A stretch of DNA of 64,000 nt from Brevibacterium iodinum ATCC 49514 (GCF_900169265.1 NZ_FXYX01000012.1:35173-99172), one strand, 5' to 3'. Counted from the stretch's first letter, positions 54,878 to 63,874 are shown. The notes: generated by a model not told the origin, from the letters alone. A program made the numbers and translations.

Positions 54878-55141
54878 ATGTGCAGAAACATCAGAACACT
54901 CCATAATTTCGAACCCGCCGCCACCTCCGACGAAGTCCACGCCGCCGCCCTGCAGTACGTGCGCAAGATCGCCGGGACGACGAAGCCCTCGCAGGCCAAT
55001 GCCGAAGCCTTCGACGCCGCTGTCGAGGAGATCGCGCACACCACCCAGCACCTCCTCGATGCGCTGGTGACGAACGCGCCGCCGAAGAACCGAGAGGAGG
55101 AAGCGGAGAAGCGACGAGCGAGATTCGCAGGTCGCGCATGA
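54878..55141 (+). CDS. DUF2277 family protein
   Basis: An 87-residue protein beginning MCRNIRTLHNFEPAATSDEV, the signature of DUF2277, a small helical actinobacterial and proteobacterial family of unknown function. The start follows TACCGT (54866-54871) by six bases, so it is leaderless. It overlaps the next gene by 4 bp. Confidence 0.9.
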   Translation: MCRNIRTLHNFEPAATSDEVHAAALQYVRKIAGTTKPSQANAEAFDAAVEEIAHTTQHLLDALVTNAPPKNREEEAEKRRARFAGRA

Positions 55142-55524
55142 CGATCGCCGGACTCGTCGTCGCCGGCCTCGCCGCCGCCCTGCACGTCTTCATCTTCTAC
55201 CTGGAGTCCATCGCCTGGACGAGTCCACGTGCCCGCGCCACATTCGGCACCACCGAGGCCGAGGCCGAGACGACGAAGTCCCTGGCCTTCAACCAGGGCT
55301 TCTACAACCTCTTCTTGGCACTCGCTGTGTTCATCGGCCTCATCGTCTTCGGTACAGGCTCTGCTGCGGTCGGTCTCACCCTCGTCTTCGTCGGGGCAGG
55401 ATCGATGCTCGCTGCAGCACTGGTGCTCGCACTCTCAAGCCGTGAGCTGCTCGCCTCCGCGATCAAACAGGGCGCTCTGCCGCTGCTCGGTGTGCTCTGC
55501 CTGATCGTCGGAGTGCTGATCTGA
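55138..55524 (+). CDS. DUF1304 family membrane protein
   Basis: A 128-residue protein with four hydrophobic helices and the DUF1304 pattern LHVFIFYLESIAWTSPRAR and FNQGFYNLFLALA. Function unknown. Coupled to DUF2277 by an ATGA overlap. Confidence 0.9.
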   Translation: MTIAGLVVAGLAAALHVFIFYLESIAWTSPRARATFGTTEAEAETTKSLAFNQGFYNLFLALAVFIGLIVFGTGSAAVGLTLVFVGAGSMLAAALVLALSSRELLASAIKQGALPLLGVLCLIVGVLI

Positions 55525-55540
55525 GTCGCGGCGATCCGGT

Positions 55541-56311
55541 TCAGCCGGCGAATCGATGATCGGCTGTGAGATCCTGCGTGATCCTCGCCGAGGCGGTCCG
55601 TAGGACCCGCATGATCGCGGGCACACCTTTCCGGTGCTCCGAATCGATGACGACGCCAAGCCCGGCGATCGCCGCCCCGCCGGCGTCGAAGACCGGAACC
55701 GTGATGCCCGTCGTGCCCTCATCGATATGGCCGGACAGTTCGGCGAAATGGTGAGAGCGGATGGAAGTGAACATCTTGCGCAGAGTTGCAGGATCCGTTG
55801 TCGTCTTCTCCGTGATGGCAGACAGCGGCCCCCGCAGATACGCCTCACGAACATGTTTGGGCGCATAAGCCAAGAGCACGAGTCCACAGGACGATGCATG
55901 AGCCGGCAACCGACCGGCGGTCTTCGACCGGTGGATGACCGCATTCGGCGCCGACATGCGCTCGATGATGAGCACCTCTCGCCCCCGCAGGATGCCCAGC
56001 TGCGTGTTCTCACCGACAAACTCATGCACTGCCATCATGTGCGGTCTGGCCACCGAAGCCAGATCGACGGCATCGGAGGCGCGGTTCGACAGCTCCCACA
56101 TTCCGACCCCGATCCGGATGCGCCCTGTGGGGTCGCGCTGGAGCAGATCATGCCGCATCATCTCGCCTACCAGGCGGTACGCCGTCGACTTCGGCAGCTC
56201 GGCACGCTCAGCGATCTCCTCGGTGCTCAGGCTCTGATGATCCGGGTTGAAGGATGCGAGCACGCGCACGAGCCGATCGATCATCGAGTCGCCGGAAGGA
56301 GAGTTCGCCAT
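55541..56311 (-). CDS. IclR-family transcriptional regulator
   Basis: A 256-residue regulator with an N-terminal winged helix (LSTEEIAERAELPKSTAYRL, residues ~23-42) and the IclR effector domain, including APNAVIHRSKTAGRLPAHAS and CGLVLLAYAP. It lies divergent to the aromatic aldehyde dehydrogenase gene. The same 17-bp motif occurs in both the aldehyde dehydrogenase and pobA promoters, so it probably senses an aromatic acid and controls both. TAGAAT lies seven bases before the ATG, a leaderless layout. Confidence 0.93.
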   Translation of the reverse strand: MANSPSGDSMIDRLVRVLASFNPDHQSLSTEEIAERAELPKSTAYRLVGEMMRHDLLQRDPTGRIRIGVGMWELSNRASDAVDLASVARPHMMAVHEFVGENTQLGILRGREVLIIERMSAPNAVIHRSKTAGRLPAHASSCGLVLLAYAPKHVREAYLRGPLSAITEKTTTDPATLRKMFTSIRSHHFAELSGHIDEGTTGITVPVFDAGGAAIAGLGVVIDSEHRKGVPAIMRVLRTASARITQDLTADHRFAG

Positions 56312-56341
56312 GCCTCGGATTCTAGCGGCTCTCCATCGAAA

Positions 56342-56358
56342 TTCTCAATGAATGGGAG
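56342..56358. promoter_or_regulatory. Shared 17-bp site between iclR and the aldehyde dehydrogenase
   Basis: TTCTCAATGAATGGGAG, identical to 49993-50009 upstream of pobA. It sits 31 bp from the IclR start and 85 bp from the dehydrogenase start, overlapping where both promoters should be. Confidence 0.7.
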
Positions 56359-56442
56359 CGCTGTGGCTTCGGGTGGTGCGGGTCACTACTCTGACGAGAG
56401 GTGCACCACAGTCCCGCCCCGACAAAGAAGTGAGGACAGACA

Positions 56443-57900
56443 ATGACTGATTTCCTGGGAACCGACTGGCACGAGAAGATCTTCACCGGCACCTGGACCG
56501 CCGGCTCCGGAGAGACCTACGACGTCATCGAACCGGCCACCGGTGAGACCCTCGGCCGCCTCGGTGCCGCCAGCGCCGACGACGTCACCGCCGCCGCAAC
56601 GCGTGCCGCCGCAGCACAGAAGGAATGGGCGAAGGCCACTCCGGCCGAACGGGCCGCAGTGCTGCGACGTGCCGGCGCCCTGTGGGCCGAACACGCCGAT
56701 GAGCTCTCCGGATGGATCATCCGCGAAGCCGGCTCCATCCCGCCGAAGGCCGCACTCGAGCTCTCCTCGGCCGAAGCCATCTGCTTCGAATCCTCCGCCC
56801 TGCCCAGCCACCCCAAGGGCCAGGTGCTCAGCTCGAACGAACCCCGCTGGTCCTTCGCCCGCCGAGTGCCCGCCGGAGTTGTCTCCGTCATCGCCCCGTT
56901 CAACTTCCCCCTCATCCTCGCCATGCGCTCCGTCGCCCCGGCCCTGGCCCTGGGCAACGCGGTCCTGCTCAAGCCGGACCCCCGCACCGCCGTGTGCGCC
57001 GGAGTGGCGATCGCGAAGGTCTTCGCCGAGGCGGGACTGCCCGAAGGACTGCTCCAGGTCCTGCCCGGCGGCCTCGACGCCGGTGAAGCCGTCGTCGCCG
57101 CACCCGAGGTCTCCGTCATCTCGTTCACCGGCTCCACGGCGGCCGGACGCAAGGTCGGCGAAGCCGCCGGTCGCCTCCTCAAGCGGTGCCACCTCGAACT
57201 CGGTGGAAACAATGCGCTCGTCGTCCTTCCCGGAGCCGAAGTCGGTCCGGCCACCTCCGCGGGGGCCTTCGGATCGTGGATGCACCAAGGCCAGATCTGC
57301 ATGACCACAGGCCGCCACCTCGTCCACGAATCCATCTACGACGACTATGTCGAACAGCTGGCCGAACGCGCCCGCAATCTGCCGGTGGGCAACCCCGCCA
57401 CCGAGGAGGTTGCGATCGGACCGATCATCGACGAGAAACAGCGCAGCCACGTTCGCGACATCCTCGACAAAGCCACCGCCGACGGCGCCACACTCGTCGC
57501 CGGAGGGCCGGGCGAAGGGGCCTTCGTCCCGCCCACAGTGCTCACGGATCTCAGCCCCTCGAACCCCGCCTGGGCGCAGGAGATCTTCGGACCCGTCGCC
57601 CCGGTGGCCCGCTTCTCCACCCTCGAAGAAGCCGCCGAGATGGTCAACGCCAGCGAATACGGGCTCTCGCTCGGCATCCTCGGCGATGTGGGTCTGGCCA
57701 TGGACCTGGCCGACCTCGTTGACACCGGGAAGATCCACATCAACGAACAGACCGTCTCCGACGAGGCCAACGTCCCCTTCGGCGGGATGAAGGACTCCGG
57801 CAACGGATCCCGTTTCGGCGGGGCTGAGGCCAATATCGAAGCCTTCACCGAAACCCAGTGGGTGACGATGCGCTCGTCCATCGCGCCCTACCCGTTCTGA
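56443..57900 (+). CDS. Aromatic aldehyde (benzaldehyde-type) dehydrogenase
   Basis: A 485-residue ALDH. NAD-site: FNFPLILAMRSVAPALALGN and SFTGSTAAGRKVGEAAG. General base Glu is in LELGGNNALVVLPG and the nucleophile Cys is in MHQGQICMTTGRHLV. The close match to benzaldehyde/vanillin dehydrogenases and its neighbours (aromatic acid carrier, IclR) indicate oxidation of benzaldehyde, 4-hydroxybenzaldehyde or vanillin to the acid, feeding pobA. Exact substrate is inferred. Confidence 0.88.
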   Translation: MTDFLGTDWHEKIFTGTWTAGSGETYDVIEPATGETLGRLGAASADDVTAAATRAAAAQKEWAKATPAERAAVLRRAGALWAEHADELSGWIIREAGSIPPKAALELSSAEAICFESSALPSHPKGQVLSSNEPRWSFARRVPAGVVSVIAPFNFPLILAMRSVAPALALGNAVLLKPDPRTAVCAGVAIAKVFAEAGLPEGLLQVLPGGLDAGEAVVAAPEVSVISFTGSTAAGRKVGEAAGRLLKRCHLELGGNNALVVLPGAEVGPATSAGAFGSWMHQGQICMTTGRHLVHESIYDDYVEQLAERARNLPVGNPATEEVAIGPIIDEKQRSHVRDILDKATADGATLVAGGPGEGAFVPPTVLTDLSPSNPAWAQEIFGPVAPVARFSTLEEAAEMVNASEYGLSLGILGDVGLAMDLADLVDTGKIHINEQTVSDEANVPFGGMKDSGNGSRFGGAEANIEAFTETQWVTMRSSIAPYPF

Positions 57901-57928
57901 CCTGCACGACAACACCCCGGAGACACCG

Positions 57929-59209
57929 ATGCCCGCAACCACCCCATCCGCATCCATGACCGGTTCCACCTCGGCGGGCCGCTGGCCGGCCGTCCTATGT
58001 TGGCTGGCCGTCGCTTTGGAGGGCTTTGACCTCGTCGTCCTCGGCGCGGTAATCCCCGAACTGCTGGCCACCGAGGCCCTCGGATTCACCCCCGAGGCGG
58101 CCACCATGGTCGCCACCCTCAGTCTCGTCGGCGTCGGCCTGGGTGCGGTGTCCGTGGGTCCGGTCGTCGACCGGATCGGACGACGGTGGGCGATCATCGG
58201 CTGCGTCATCGGCTTCAGCGTCTTCACCCTGCTCGTCGCGTTCGCTCCGAACGTCGCACTGTTCACCATCTACCGGTTCATCGCCGGACTGTTCCTCGGT
58301 GCCGTGATGCCCAGCGCGCTCGCCTATATCAGCGAGTACAACAAGTCGGGCAAGACGGGTAAGGCCACGACCCTGACGATGACCGGCTACCACGCCGGCG
58401 CCGTCGCGATCTCCCTGCTCGCCGTCGCCTACTCCCACAACTGGCATCTGCTCTTCCTCGCCGGCGGAATCGCGGGCCTGGTCATGGTTCCCCTCCTGAT
58501 CTGGAAGCTGCCAGAATCCGAGGTCTTCCTCATCGCTCAGGAACTCAAGCGCAACCCCGCCGCTGCGCAGGCGAAGGACGCAGACGCCGCCGATCCGGCA
58601 GGCACTGTCGACGCACAGGTGAAGACCGGAATGGCCGGACTCTTCTCAGGCAAGCTCGCGCTGGTGACCATCGGCGTGTGGGCGGCAAGCTTCATGGGAC
58701 TCCTGCTGGTCTACGGACTCAACACCTGGCTGCCGAAGATCATGGCCGACGCCGGCTACGAGGTCTCTGATTCCCTCGTCATGCTCTTCGTCATGAACAT
58801 CGGCGCCGTCGTCGGACTCGTCCTGGCTGGCTGGTTGGCCGATAAGCACGGAACGAAGAAGATCGTGCTCATGTGGTTCGTCCTCGCAGCGGTCTTCCTC
58901 GCCGCGCTCTCGATTCCGATGACCAGCCAGATCCTGCTCAACATCGCCGTGTTCATCACCGGAGTCTTCGTCTTCTCCGCCCAGGTGCTCGTCTACGCCT
59001 TCGTCTCCGCCATCTATCCGGCACAGGCGCGCGGAACCGCATTGGGCATGGCCTCGGGAATCGGCCGCATCGGCGCCATCGTCGGCCCCTTCATCACCGG
59101 TGCCCTCGTCACTGCCGGAATCGCCTACCCGTGGGGCTTCTACCTCTTCGCTGTCGTCGCCGTGCTCGGCTTCGCCGCCATGGCGATCGTGCCCAAATCA
59201 GTGAAGTGA
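57929..59209 (+). CDS. MFS aromatic acid:proton symporter (AAHS family, PcaK/BenK-like)
   Basis: A 426-residue, 12-helix transporter. ALEGFDLVVLGAVIPEL in helix 1 and DRIGRRWAIIGCV in the 2-3 loop are the AAHS hallmarks, with Asp in helix 1 needed for proton coupling. It would import benzoate, 4-hydroxybenzoate or protocatechuate. Starts 28 bp after the dehydrogenase, probably one transcript. Confidence 0.9.
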   Translation: MPATTPSASMTGSTSAGRWPAVLCWLAVALEGFDLVVLGAVIPELLATEALGFTPEAATMVATLSLVGVGLGAVSVGPVVDRIGRRWAIIGCVIGFSVFTLLVAFAPNVALFTIYRFIAGLFLGAVMPSALAYISEYNKSGKTGKATTLTMTGYHAGAVAISLLAVAYSHNWHLLFLAGGIAGLVMVPLLIWKLPESEVFLIAQELKRNPAAAQAKDADAADPAGTVDAQVKTGMAGLFSGKLALVTIGVWAASFMGLLLVYGLNTWLPKIMADAGYEVSDSLVMLFVMNIGAVVGLVLAGWLADKHGTKKIVLMWFVLAAVFLAALSIPMTSQILLNIAVFITGVFVFSAQVLVYAFVSAIYPAQARGTALGMASGIGRIGAIVGPFITGALVTAGIAYPWGFYLFAVVAVLGFAAMAIVPKSVK

Positions 59210-59237
59210 TGTCAGCGGGGTTGGCTACGCTGAGTCC

Positions 59238-60380
59238 ATGACTCGGTGGATCGATGCCTCGTTCGTTCGCGGCGGCACAAGCAAGGGACTCTTCTTCAGC
59301 GAATCCGCGCTGCCGTCGCTGAACTCGGATGGGGACATGGCGGAGTGGGACAAGATCTTCTGCCAGGCGATGGGCTCGCCCGATCCGTTCGGCCGTCAGC
59401 TCGACGGAATGGGCGGGGGAATCTCCTCGCTGTCGAAGATCGTCGTCGTGGCCGCCTCGGCGAGGGACGGGGTCGACCTCGACTACACGTTCGGTCAGGT
59501 CTCCGTCACCGAGGCGACCGTCGACTACTCCGGCAACTGCGGAAATCTGTCCTCCGGGGTCGTGCCCTTCGCACTGTCGGAGGGGCTGATCTCCGCAGCC
59601 GATGGACGGCATGTCTTCCGGCTGTTCAACACGAACACGCAGAAACTCGTCGACGTCGGACTGGGCGTCGTCGATGGGCAGGCCGACGGTGCGGGCGATC
59701 TGGTGCTGCCCGGAGTCAGCGGAACGGACGCACCGGTCGAACTCATCTACCCCGATCCGGCCGGCAGCCGCACCGCCGGACTCCTGCCAACGGGTAAGGC
59801 AGCCGAGTCCATCACTGCTGGTGGGGCGATGTTCGAGGTCAGCCTCGTCGATGCCACCCTGCCCGTCGTCATCGTCCCGGGGGCTGCGATCGGACTCAAG
59901 AGCACCGAATCTCCGGAGGAGATCGACGCGAAAGAGCACGCGATGGGCATGATCGAGCAGCTGCGCCGCAACGCCGCCGTGCGCATGGGGCTGTGTGAGT
60001 CGCCGGAGGACGCACCGGACGTCGTGCCGAAGGTCGCCGTGGTCACCGCCACAGAGCCCACCCGACTGCTCGACGGAACGATCCTGGCCGCCGAGGAGGC
60101 CGACCTGCCCGTGCGAATGATCTCCATGGGGCAGACGCACAAAGCCGTGCCCGGAACCGGAGCCATGTGCCTGGCCGCGGCCGCGCAGATCCCGGACACG
60201 ATCATCAACCGCATCATCCGGCGCTCCCGGCCCGGGGCAGTCGGGCCGGAAGTGCGGCTGGCTACCCCGTCGGGCGTGGTCACCGCCGGTGCCGTCTTCG
60301 ACGCGGACACAGTGACGGCCACCTCCCTCTTCCGCACGGCACGAGTGCTCATGCGAGGGCAGGTGGCCGTCACCGACTAG
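59238..60380 (+). CDS. PrpF-family isomerase (methylaconitate or oxalomesaconate type)
   Basis: A 380-residue protein of the PrpF/diaminopimelate-epimerase fold. ASFVRGGTSKGLFF (residues 7-20) and YSGNCGNLSSGVVPFAL carry the substrate loop and the Cys at the epimerase position, although the second site is altered. PrpF acts on 2-methylaconitate, while related 4-oxalomesaconate tautomerase (GalD) acts in gallate breakdown. Next to aromatic genes the latter is attractive, but no 4,5-cleavage gene is present. Leaderless: TACGCT six bases before the ATG. Confidence 0.85.
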   Translation: MTRWIDASFVRGGTSKGLFFSESALPSLNSDGDMAEWDKIFCQAMGSPDPFGRQLDGMGGGISSLSKIVVVAASARDGVDLDYTFGQVSVTEATVDYSGNCGNLSSGVVPFALSEGLISAADGRHVFRLFNTNTQKLVDVGLGVVDGQADGAGDLVLPGVSGTDAPVELIYPDPAGSRTAGLLPTGKAAESITAGGAMFEVSLVDATLPVVIVPGAAIGLKSTESPEEIDAKEHAMGMIEQLRRNAAVRMGLCESPEDAPDVVPKVAVVTATEPTRLLDGTILAAEEADLPVRMISMGQTHKAVPGTGAMCLAAAAQIPDTIINRIIRRSRPGAVGPEVRLATPSGVVTAGAVFDADTVTATSLFRTARVLMRGQVAVTD

Positions 60381-60383
60381 GTG

Positions 60384-63101
60384 TCACCAACCGTTGTGGC
60401 GACCGTTCTTCCCTGCGTTCTTGCCTCCGGGGTGGTCGCCGTCGCGGCTGCCCCAGTGGTTGCCGTTCTTTCCGCCGTTCTTCCCCGCGTTCTTTCCGCC
60501 GGGGTGGTCGCTCGAACCGTCGGCGTTCGCATCATCGCCTGCGCCGTCGGCGGAACTTGCAGCATCCGAGTCGTCGGCAGCGCCGGCCTCACTGTTACCG
60601 TCGTCGTCCCCGCCCTCATCTGAGGAGTCGAAGAGACCGACGACGACCGGATCATGGTCGGAAGCCCGGAACTGGTCCGGCGCGTAGAGGTCGGCGATGT
60701 TGTAGTTGAAGCGGCTGTATTCGAGCGCCAGGGACTCGACCGAGTTGATGTTCCAGACATCGGCCCCGGTGACGGAGTCGAAGGCCGTCGCATCAGTGCC
60801 TGCACCGTGCGCTTCGTCCGAGGCGTCGAGAGCGAGGACGTGGTCGAGGCTGCCGGTGCGCGAGCCATAGACATACGTGGATTCGTCTGTCTTCTCCGCC
60901 GCGATGTCCTTGTATCCGGCCTCATAGAAGACCTGCATCGGGTCCTCCTGAGTGTAGGAATTGAAATCGCCGAGGAGGTAGACCAGGTCGCTGCTCGTTG
61001 CCTCCTGCTGATCGCCAGCGAACCCGACGAGCGCTTCGGCCTGCTTCACCCGGTCGGCGTTCGACGCGCCCTGACCGTCGCCGGAGTCCTCGTTGCCCGG
61101 ACCTGAGCCCGACCCCTTGGATTTGAAGTGGTTGGTGATCGTCACGAAGGTCTTGTCCTTCTCGACCTCACCGGAGTCGTCCTTCGGAGCGAACGCCTGG
61201 GACAGGGGTTCGCGAGCGTTGGAGAACGCATCCTGATCGTCAAGGATCGTGGACTCGTTCTGCGGGGCCACCTCGGCGGGTTGGTAGATCAGGGCCGTGC
61301 GGATGACGTCCTCATCGGACGGGACCGCGGACGGGGATTCGACGAAGTCCCATTTCTGGGTCCCGGCCGCCTCGTTGAGGCGTTTGACCAGTGTCGCCAG
61401 CGCGTCATCGCGGTCCTTGCCGAAGGCAGCGGAATTCTCGATCTCCATGAGCGAGACGACCGAGGTGTCGAGCTTGTTGATCGCGGTGACGATCTTCGTC
61501 TCCTGCCGCTTGAGGCTTTCCGCGTTCGCGGCACCGCGGGCATCGCAGCCGCTGCGGACGGTGATGTGGTTGCCTTCGCGGTCGTCGTAGTACTGGCACC
61601 CTGAGAGCTGGTCGCCTGTGGTGGTGAAGTAGTTGAGCACGTTGAAACTGGCGAGGCTGACCTGCCCGCCGACGGCCTCGGGGGCGTCGGTGCGGGTGTC
61701 GGTGAACGTGGTCGGCTGCACCGCCTCGGCGTTGGTCCCGGTCAGACGAGTCGTCGGCTGGAACCGCCACTTCTCGTGATCGAAGCCGAGCACCACCGGG
61801 GAGGTGAAGGTCGCCTGAGCGCCGACGCGGACGGGTGCGTCCTGGCTCAGGTACGGCAGGGGAACGTCCTTGTCGTTCTTGACGAAGTTCACGGTCGAAC
61901 CGTCGTCGAGGACGACCTCGCGTTCGAGGTTGTCGGCTTCGAGGGCCTTCGCCTCGGGGGTAGCGGGGCGGTGAACGTCGGTGGGCTGGGGCAGTGTGCC
62001 GTCACCGGTGGCGAGGACGACCTCACCGTACGTGTTCGTGTTGTAGTTGTCGGCCACGGTCAGCGATTCGCTGGGCTGGACGAGCATGCCTTCGAGCGAT
62101 TCGCGCTTCTCATCTCCTGCAGGAAAGGCGTCTTCGACGGGTTTGACCGCCTCGGCGGGTTCGTCGACCGTTTCGAGACCGGACGCAGATACGGAGATCT
62201 GGGTCTGTCCGTAGTGTTCGGACACGGTGCCGGTGACCTCGACGTGGTCGTCGATGCTGATATCGGCCACAGTGTCGGGGGAGTAGACGAAGATGCCGTC
62301 GGAGGCGGCACCGTCTTCGCGGTCGGCTCCGCCGGTGCCGGGGGTCTGGATGTAGTAGCCGTTCAGTCCGCCCTCGGGGTAGGCGGCGGTGACGACGCCG
62401 CGGGTGGTCACGGTCTTGCCCTGCAGCGGGCTGGAGTCAGTGGTGCCTTGGATATCGGCGATCGGGGTGAGGCCCTCGGGATCCGGTCCGGGATCTTCAC
62501 CACCGTCGCCATCGCCCTCGGGAAGGGCGTTCGGGGTCGGGGCCGCGGACTTCCAAGTTCCGTCGATGAGCTGGATCGACTGGCCGGACGCCGCGGTGGC
62601 TCCGGTCGGGGTGGCTTCCTGTCCGATGACGGCGGCCGGAGTGAAAGTGTTCTTCGCCCCGGTCACGCCCTTGCCGCCGATGACTCCGCCGATCTGTTCG
62701 AAGTCGATGAGCGTGCCGGTCTCATCGATGGCGAAGGCACTCGCTCCGTAGCTGCCGTCGGCTGCGGAGCCGGAGTTCACGGAGTTCGTGATCGGCACGT
62801 CGACGGCGAGTGCTCCGGAGTCGCCGACGGTGGAGTTCGCAGGCAGGGTGGTCGTGTACTCCTGTGCCTGGACGGAGCCGCCGCGGGTGACGGACCCGAA
62901 AGTCCAGCCGGAGACATCGGTGCCGGGATCGGCTGCGATTTCGATGAAGTCCGAATCGACGGTGTAGGCGATCTCGGAGATCTGAACGTCGTCGGCTGCT
63001 GCGTCTGGTGCCGGTGCTGCTGTGGCGGGAGCCAGCGGGAGGCTCAGCCCGGCGACGAGGCTGATCGCCGCCGCGGAGGACATTATGGTCGTGACTTTCA
63101 T
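60384..63101 (-). CDS. Secreted ExeM/NucH-family nuclease
   Basis: A 905-residue exported protein with a signal peptide (Lys then LVAGLSLPLAPATAAPA). A lamin-tail-like domain (residues ~25-170), an OB-fold ExeM region, and an endonuclease/exonuclease/phosphatase domain follow, the last with LMEIENS, ITNHFKS, LLGDFNSY and RASDHDPVV active-site motifs. The C-terminus has an acidic/Ala linker and repeats HPGGKNAGKNG, with no LPXTG. It probably degrades extracellular DNA. The start ATG 63101 follows CGAAAGG. The frame opens earlier at 63149 without signal features. Confidence 0.92.
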   Translation of the reverse strand: MKVTTIMSSAAAISLVAGLSLPLAPATAAPAPDAAADDVQISEIAYTVDSDFIEIAADPGTDVSGWTFGSVTRGGSVQAQEYTTTLPANSTVGDSGALAVDVPITNSVNSGSAADGSYGASAFAIDETGTLIDFEQIGGVIGGKGVTGAKNTFTPAAVIGQEATPTGATAASGQSIQLIDGTWKSAAPTPNALPEGDGDGGEDPGPDPEGLTPIADIQGTTDSSPLQGKTVTTRGVVTAAYPEGGLNGYYIQTPGTGGADREDGAASDGIFVYSPDTVADISIDDHVEVTGTVSEHYGQTQISVSASGLETVDEPAEAVKPVEDAFPAGDEKRESLEGMLVQPSESLTVADNYNTNTYGEVVLATGDGTLPQPTDVHRPATPEAKALEADNLEREVVLDDGSTVNFVKNDKDVPLPYLSQDAPVRVGAQATFTSPVVLGFDHEKWRFQPTTRLTGTNAEAVQPTTFTDTRTDAPEAVGGQVSLASFNVLNYFTTTGDQLSGCQYYDDREGNHITVRSGCDARGAANAESLKRQETKIVTAINKLDTSVVSLMEIENSAAFGKDRDDALATLVKRLNEAAGTQKWDFVESPSAVPSDEDVIRTALIYQPAEVAPQNESTILDDQDAFSNAREPLSQAFAPKDDSGEVEKDKTFVTITNHFKSKGSGSGPGNEDSGDGQGASNADRVKQAEALVGFAGDQQEATSSDLVYLLGDFNSYTQEDPMQVFYEAGYKDIAAEKTDESTYVYGSRTGSLDHVLALDASDEAHGAGTDATAFDSVTGADVWNINSVESLALEYSRFNYNIADLYAPDQFRASDHDPVVVGLFDSSDEGGDDDGNSEAGAADDSDAASSADGAGDDANADGSSDHPGGKNAGKNGGKNGNHWGSRDGDHPGGKNAGKNGRHNGW

Positions 63102-63296
63102 GGGGACCTTTCGAACGGATGAGCGACTGTGCACATCGTGACGATCCACGTGCGCGGTCCCTTACACACTAGCGGTCCTCATCTCGACATCGACGGCGAA
63201 GATGTGAACAGTTTGTGAACAGTCGGACAGTCCGCTGAACGTCACAGATGGGACCGATCCTACACGCTCACTTCCAACCCACCTTGCCTCCCAGAA

Positions 63297-63308
63297 CTAC
63301 CTGACGGC
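63297..63308. repeat. Truncated palindromic repeat, copy 6
   Basis: AGAACTACCTGACGGC (63293-63308) matches the outer flank and first 12 bases of the other copies, then stops abruptly. The rest is replaced by the left end of an IS110-family element. It lies in the 195-bp gap upstream of the nuclease, which otherwise shows no feature. Confidence 0.85.
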
Positions 63309-63372
63309 TGTGAGTCTTGGTAGTGGCTGGTCTGGGACCGGCTGGCAGAGTAGGTGTTGGCCTCTCCATCCC

Positions 63373-63548
63373 GTGATCGTGACTCAACCTGGCGGTGACC
63401 CACCCCCTTTTGGTGGTGTCTTCGGGCCGATTTGTCCGATCACATGGGTGGTGCGGCCGGCACCGACTCGGCCCACCTCGGTAACTTGATCAGAAGGCTG
63501 TCTGCCCCTTTGCCGGGGGCATGACTCATCACAGTGTTGTTCCGAAGT
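63373..63548 (+). ncRNA. Candidate bridge RNA of the IS110-family element
   Basis: Two stem-loops with internal loops are visible. In the first (outer stem 63373-63379/63437-63443, inner stem 63400-63404/63412-63416), the 5' side of the loop at 63387-63397 reads ACCUGGCGGUG and can pair with the strand opposite ACCTGACGGCG of the repeat (two G-U pairs). The 3' side GGGCCG (63424-63429) can pair with CGGCTC, which follows in the repeat. In the second (63484-63548, inner stem 63503-63508/63516-63521), UCACAG (63529-63534) pairs with CTGTGA at the element's left end (63308-63313). These match target- and donor-binding loops. Folding was done by eye. Confidence 0.6.
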
Positions 63549-63622
63549 GACCTCATCCCGGACCGGTACCGGCCGCAAGCGGCCGCACAACCTATCGGTC
63601 AAACAGGGAGCTTCGAACCGCC

Positions 63623-63874
63623 ATGTCCATTGTCGCGCACTTATACAACTTCTTCATCGGCGTCGATACACACGCCAGAAAACACGTCTACACGATCATT
63701 ACCAACACCGGCATCCTCGTGGCTACCGGCAGCTTCCCGACATCTCGGGCCGGCATCAAACGGGCCCTGACCTGGGCCGGCCGGTGGACGAAAGGTGACC
63801 TCGACACTCTGTGGGTCGTGGAAGGAACAGCCTCCTATGGTGCGGTGCTGACCGGTCATATGGGACTGCTGAAG
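63623..63874 (+). pseudogene. IS110-family DEDD transposase, N-terminal 84 residues
   Basis: The fragment begins MSIVAHLYNFFIGVDTHARK, with the first catalytic Asp at residue 15 and the family Glu at residue 67 in WVVEGTASYGAVL. It is interrupted after ~84 of the usual ~350-400 residues. GGAGC lies a few bases before the ATG. The remainder may continue past the inserted IS3-type element beyond the window. Confidence 0.88.
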
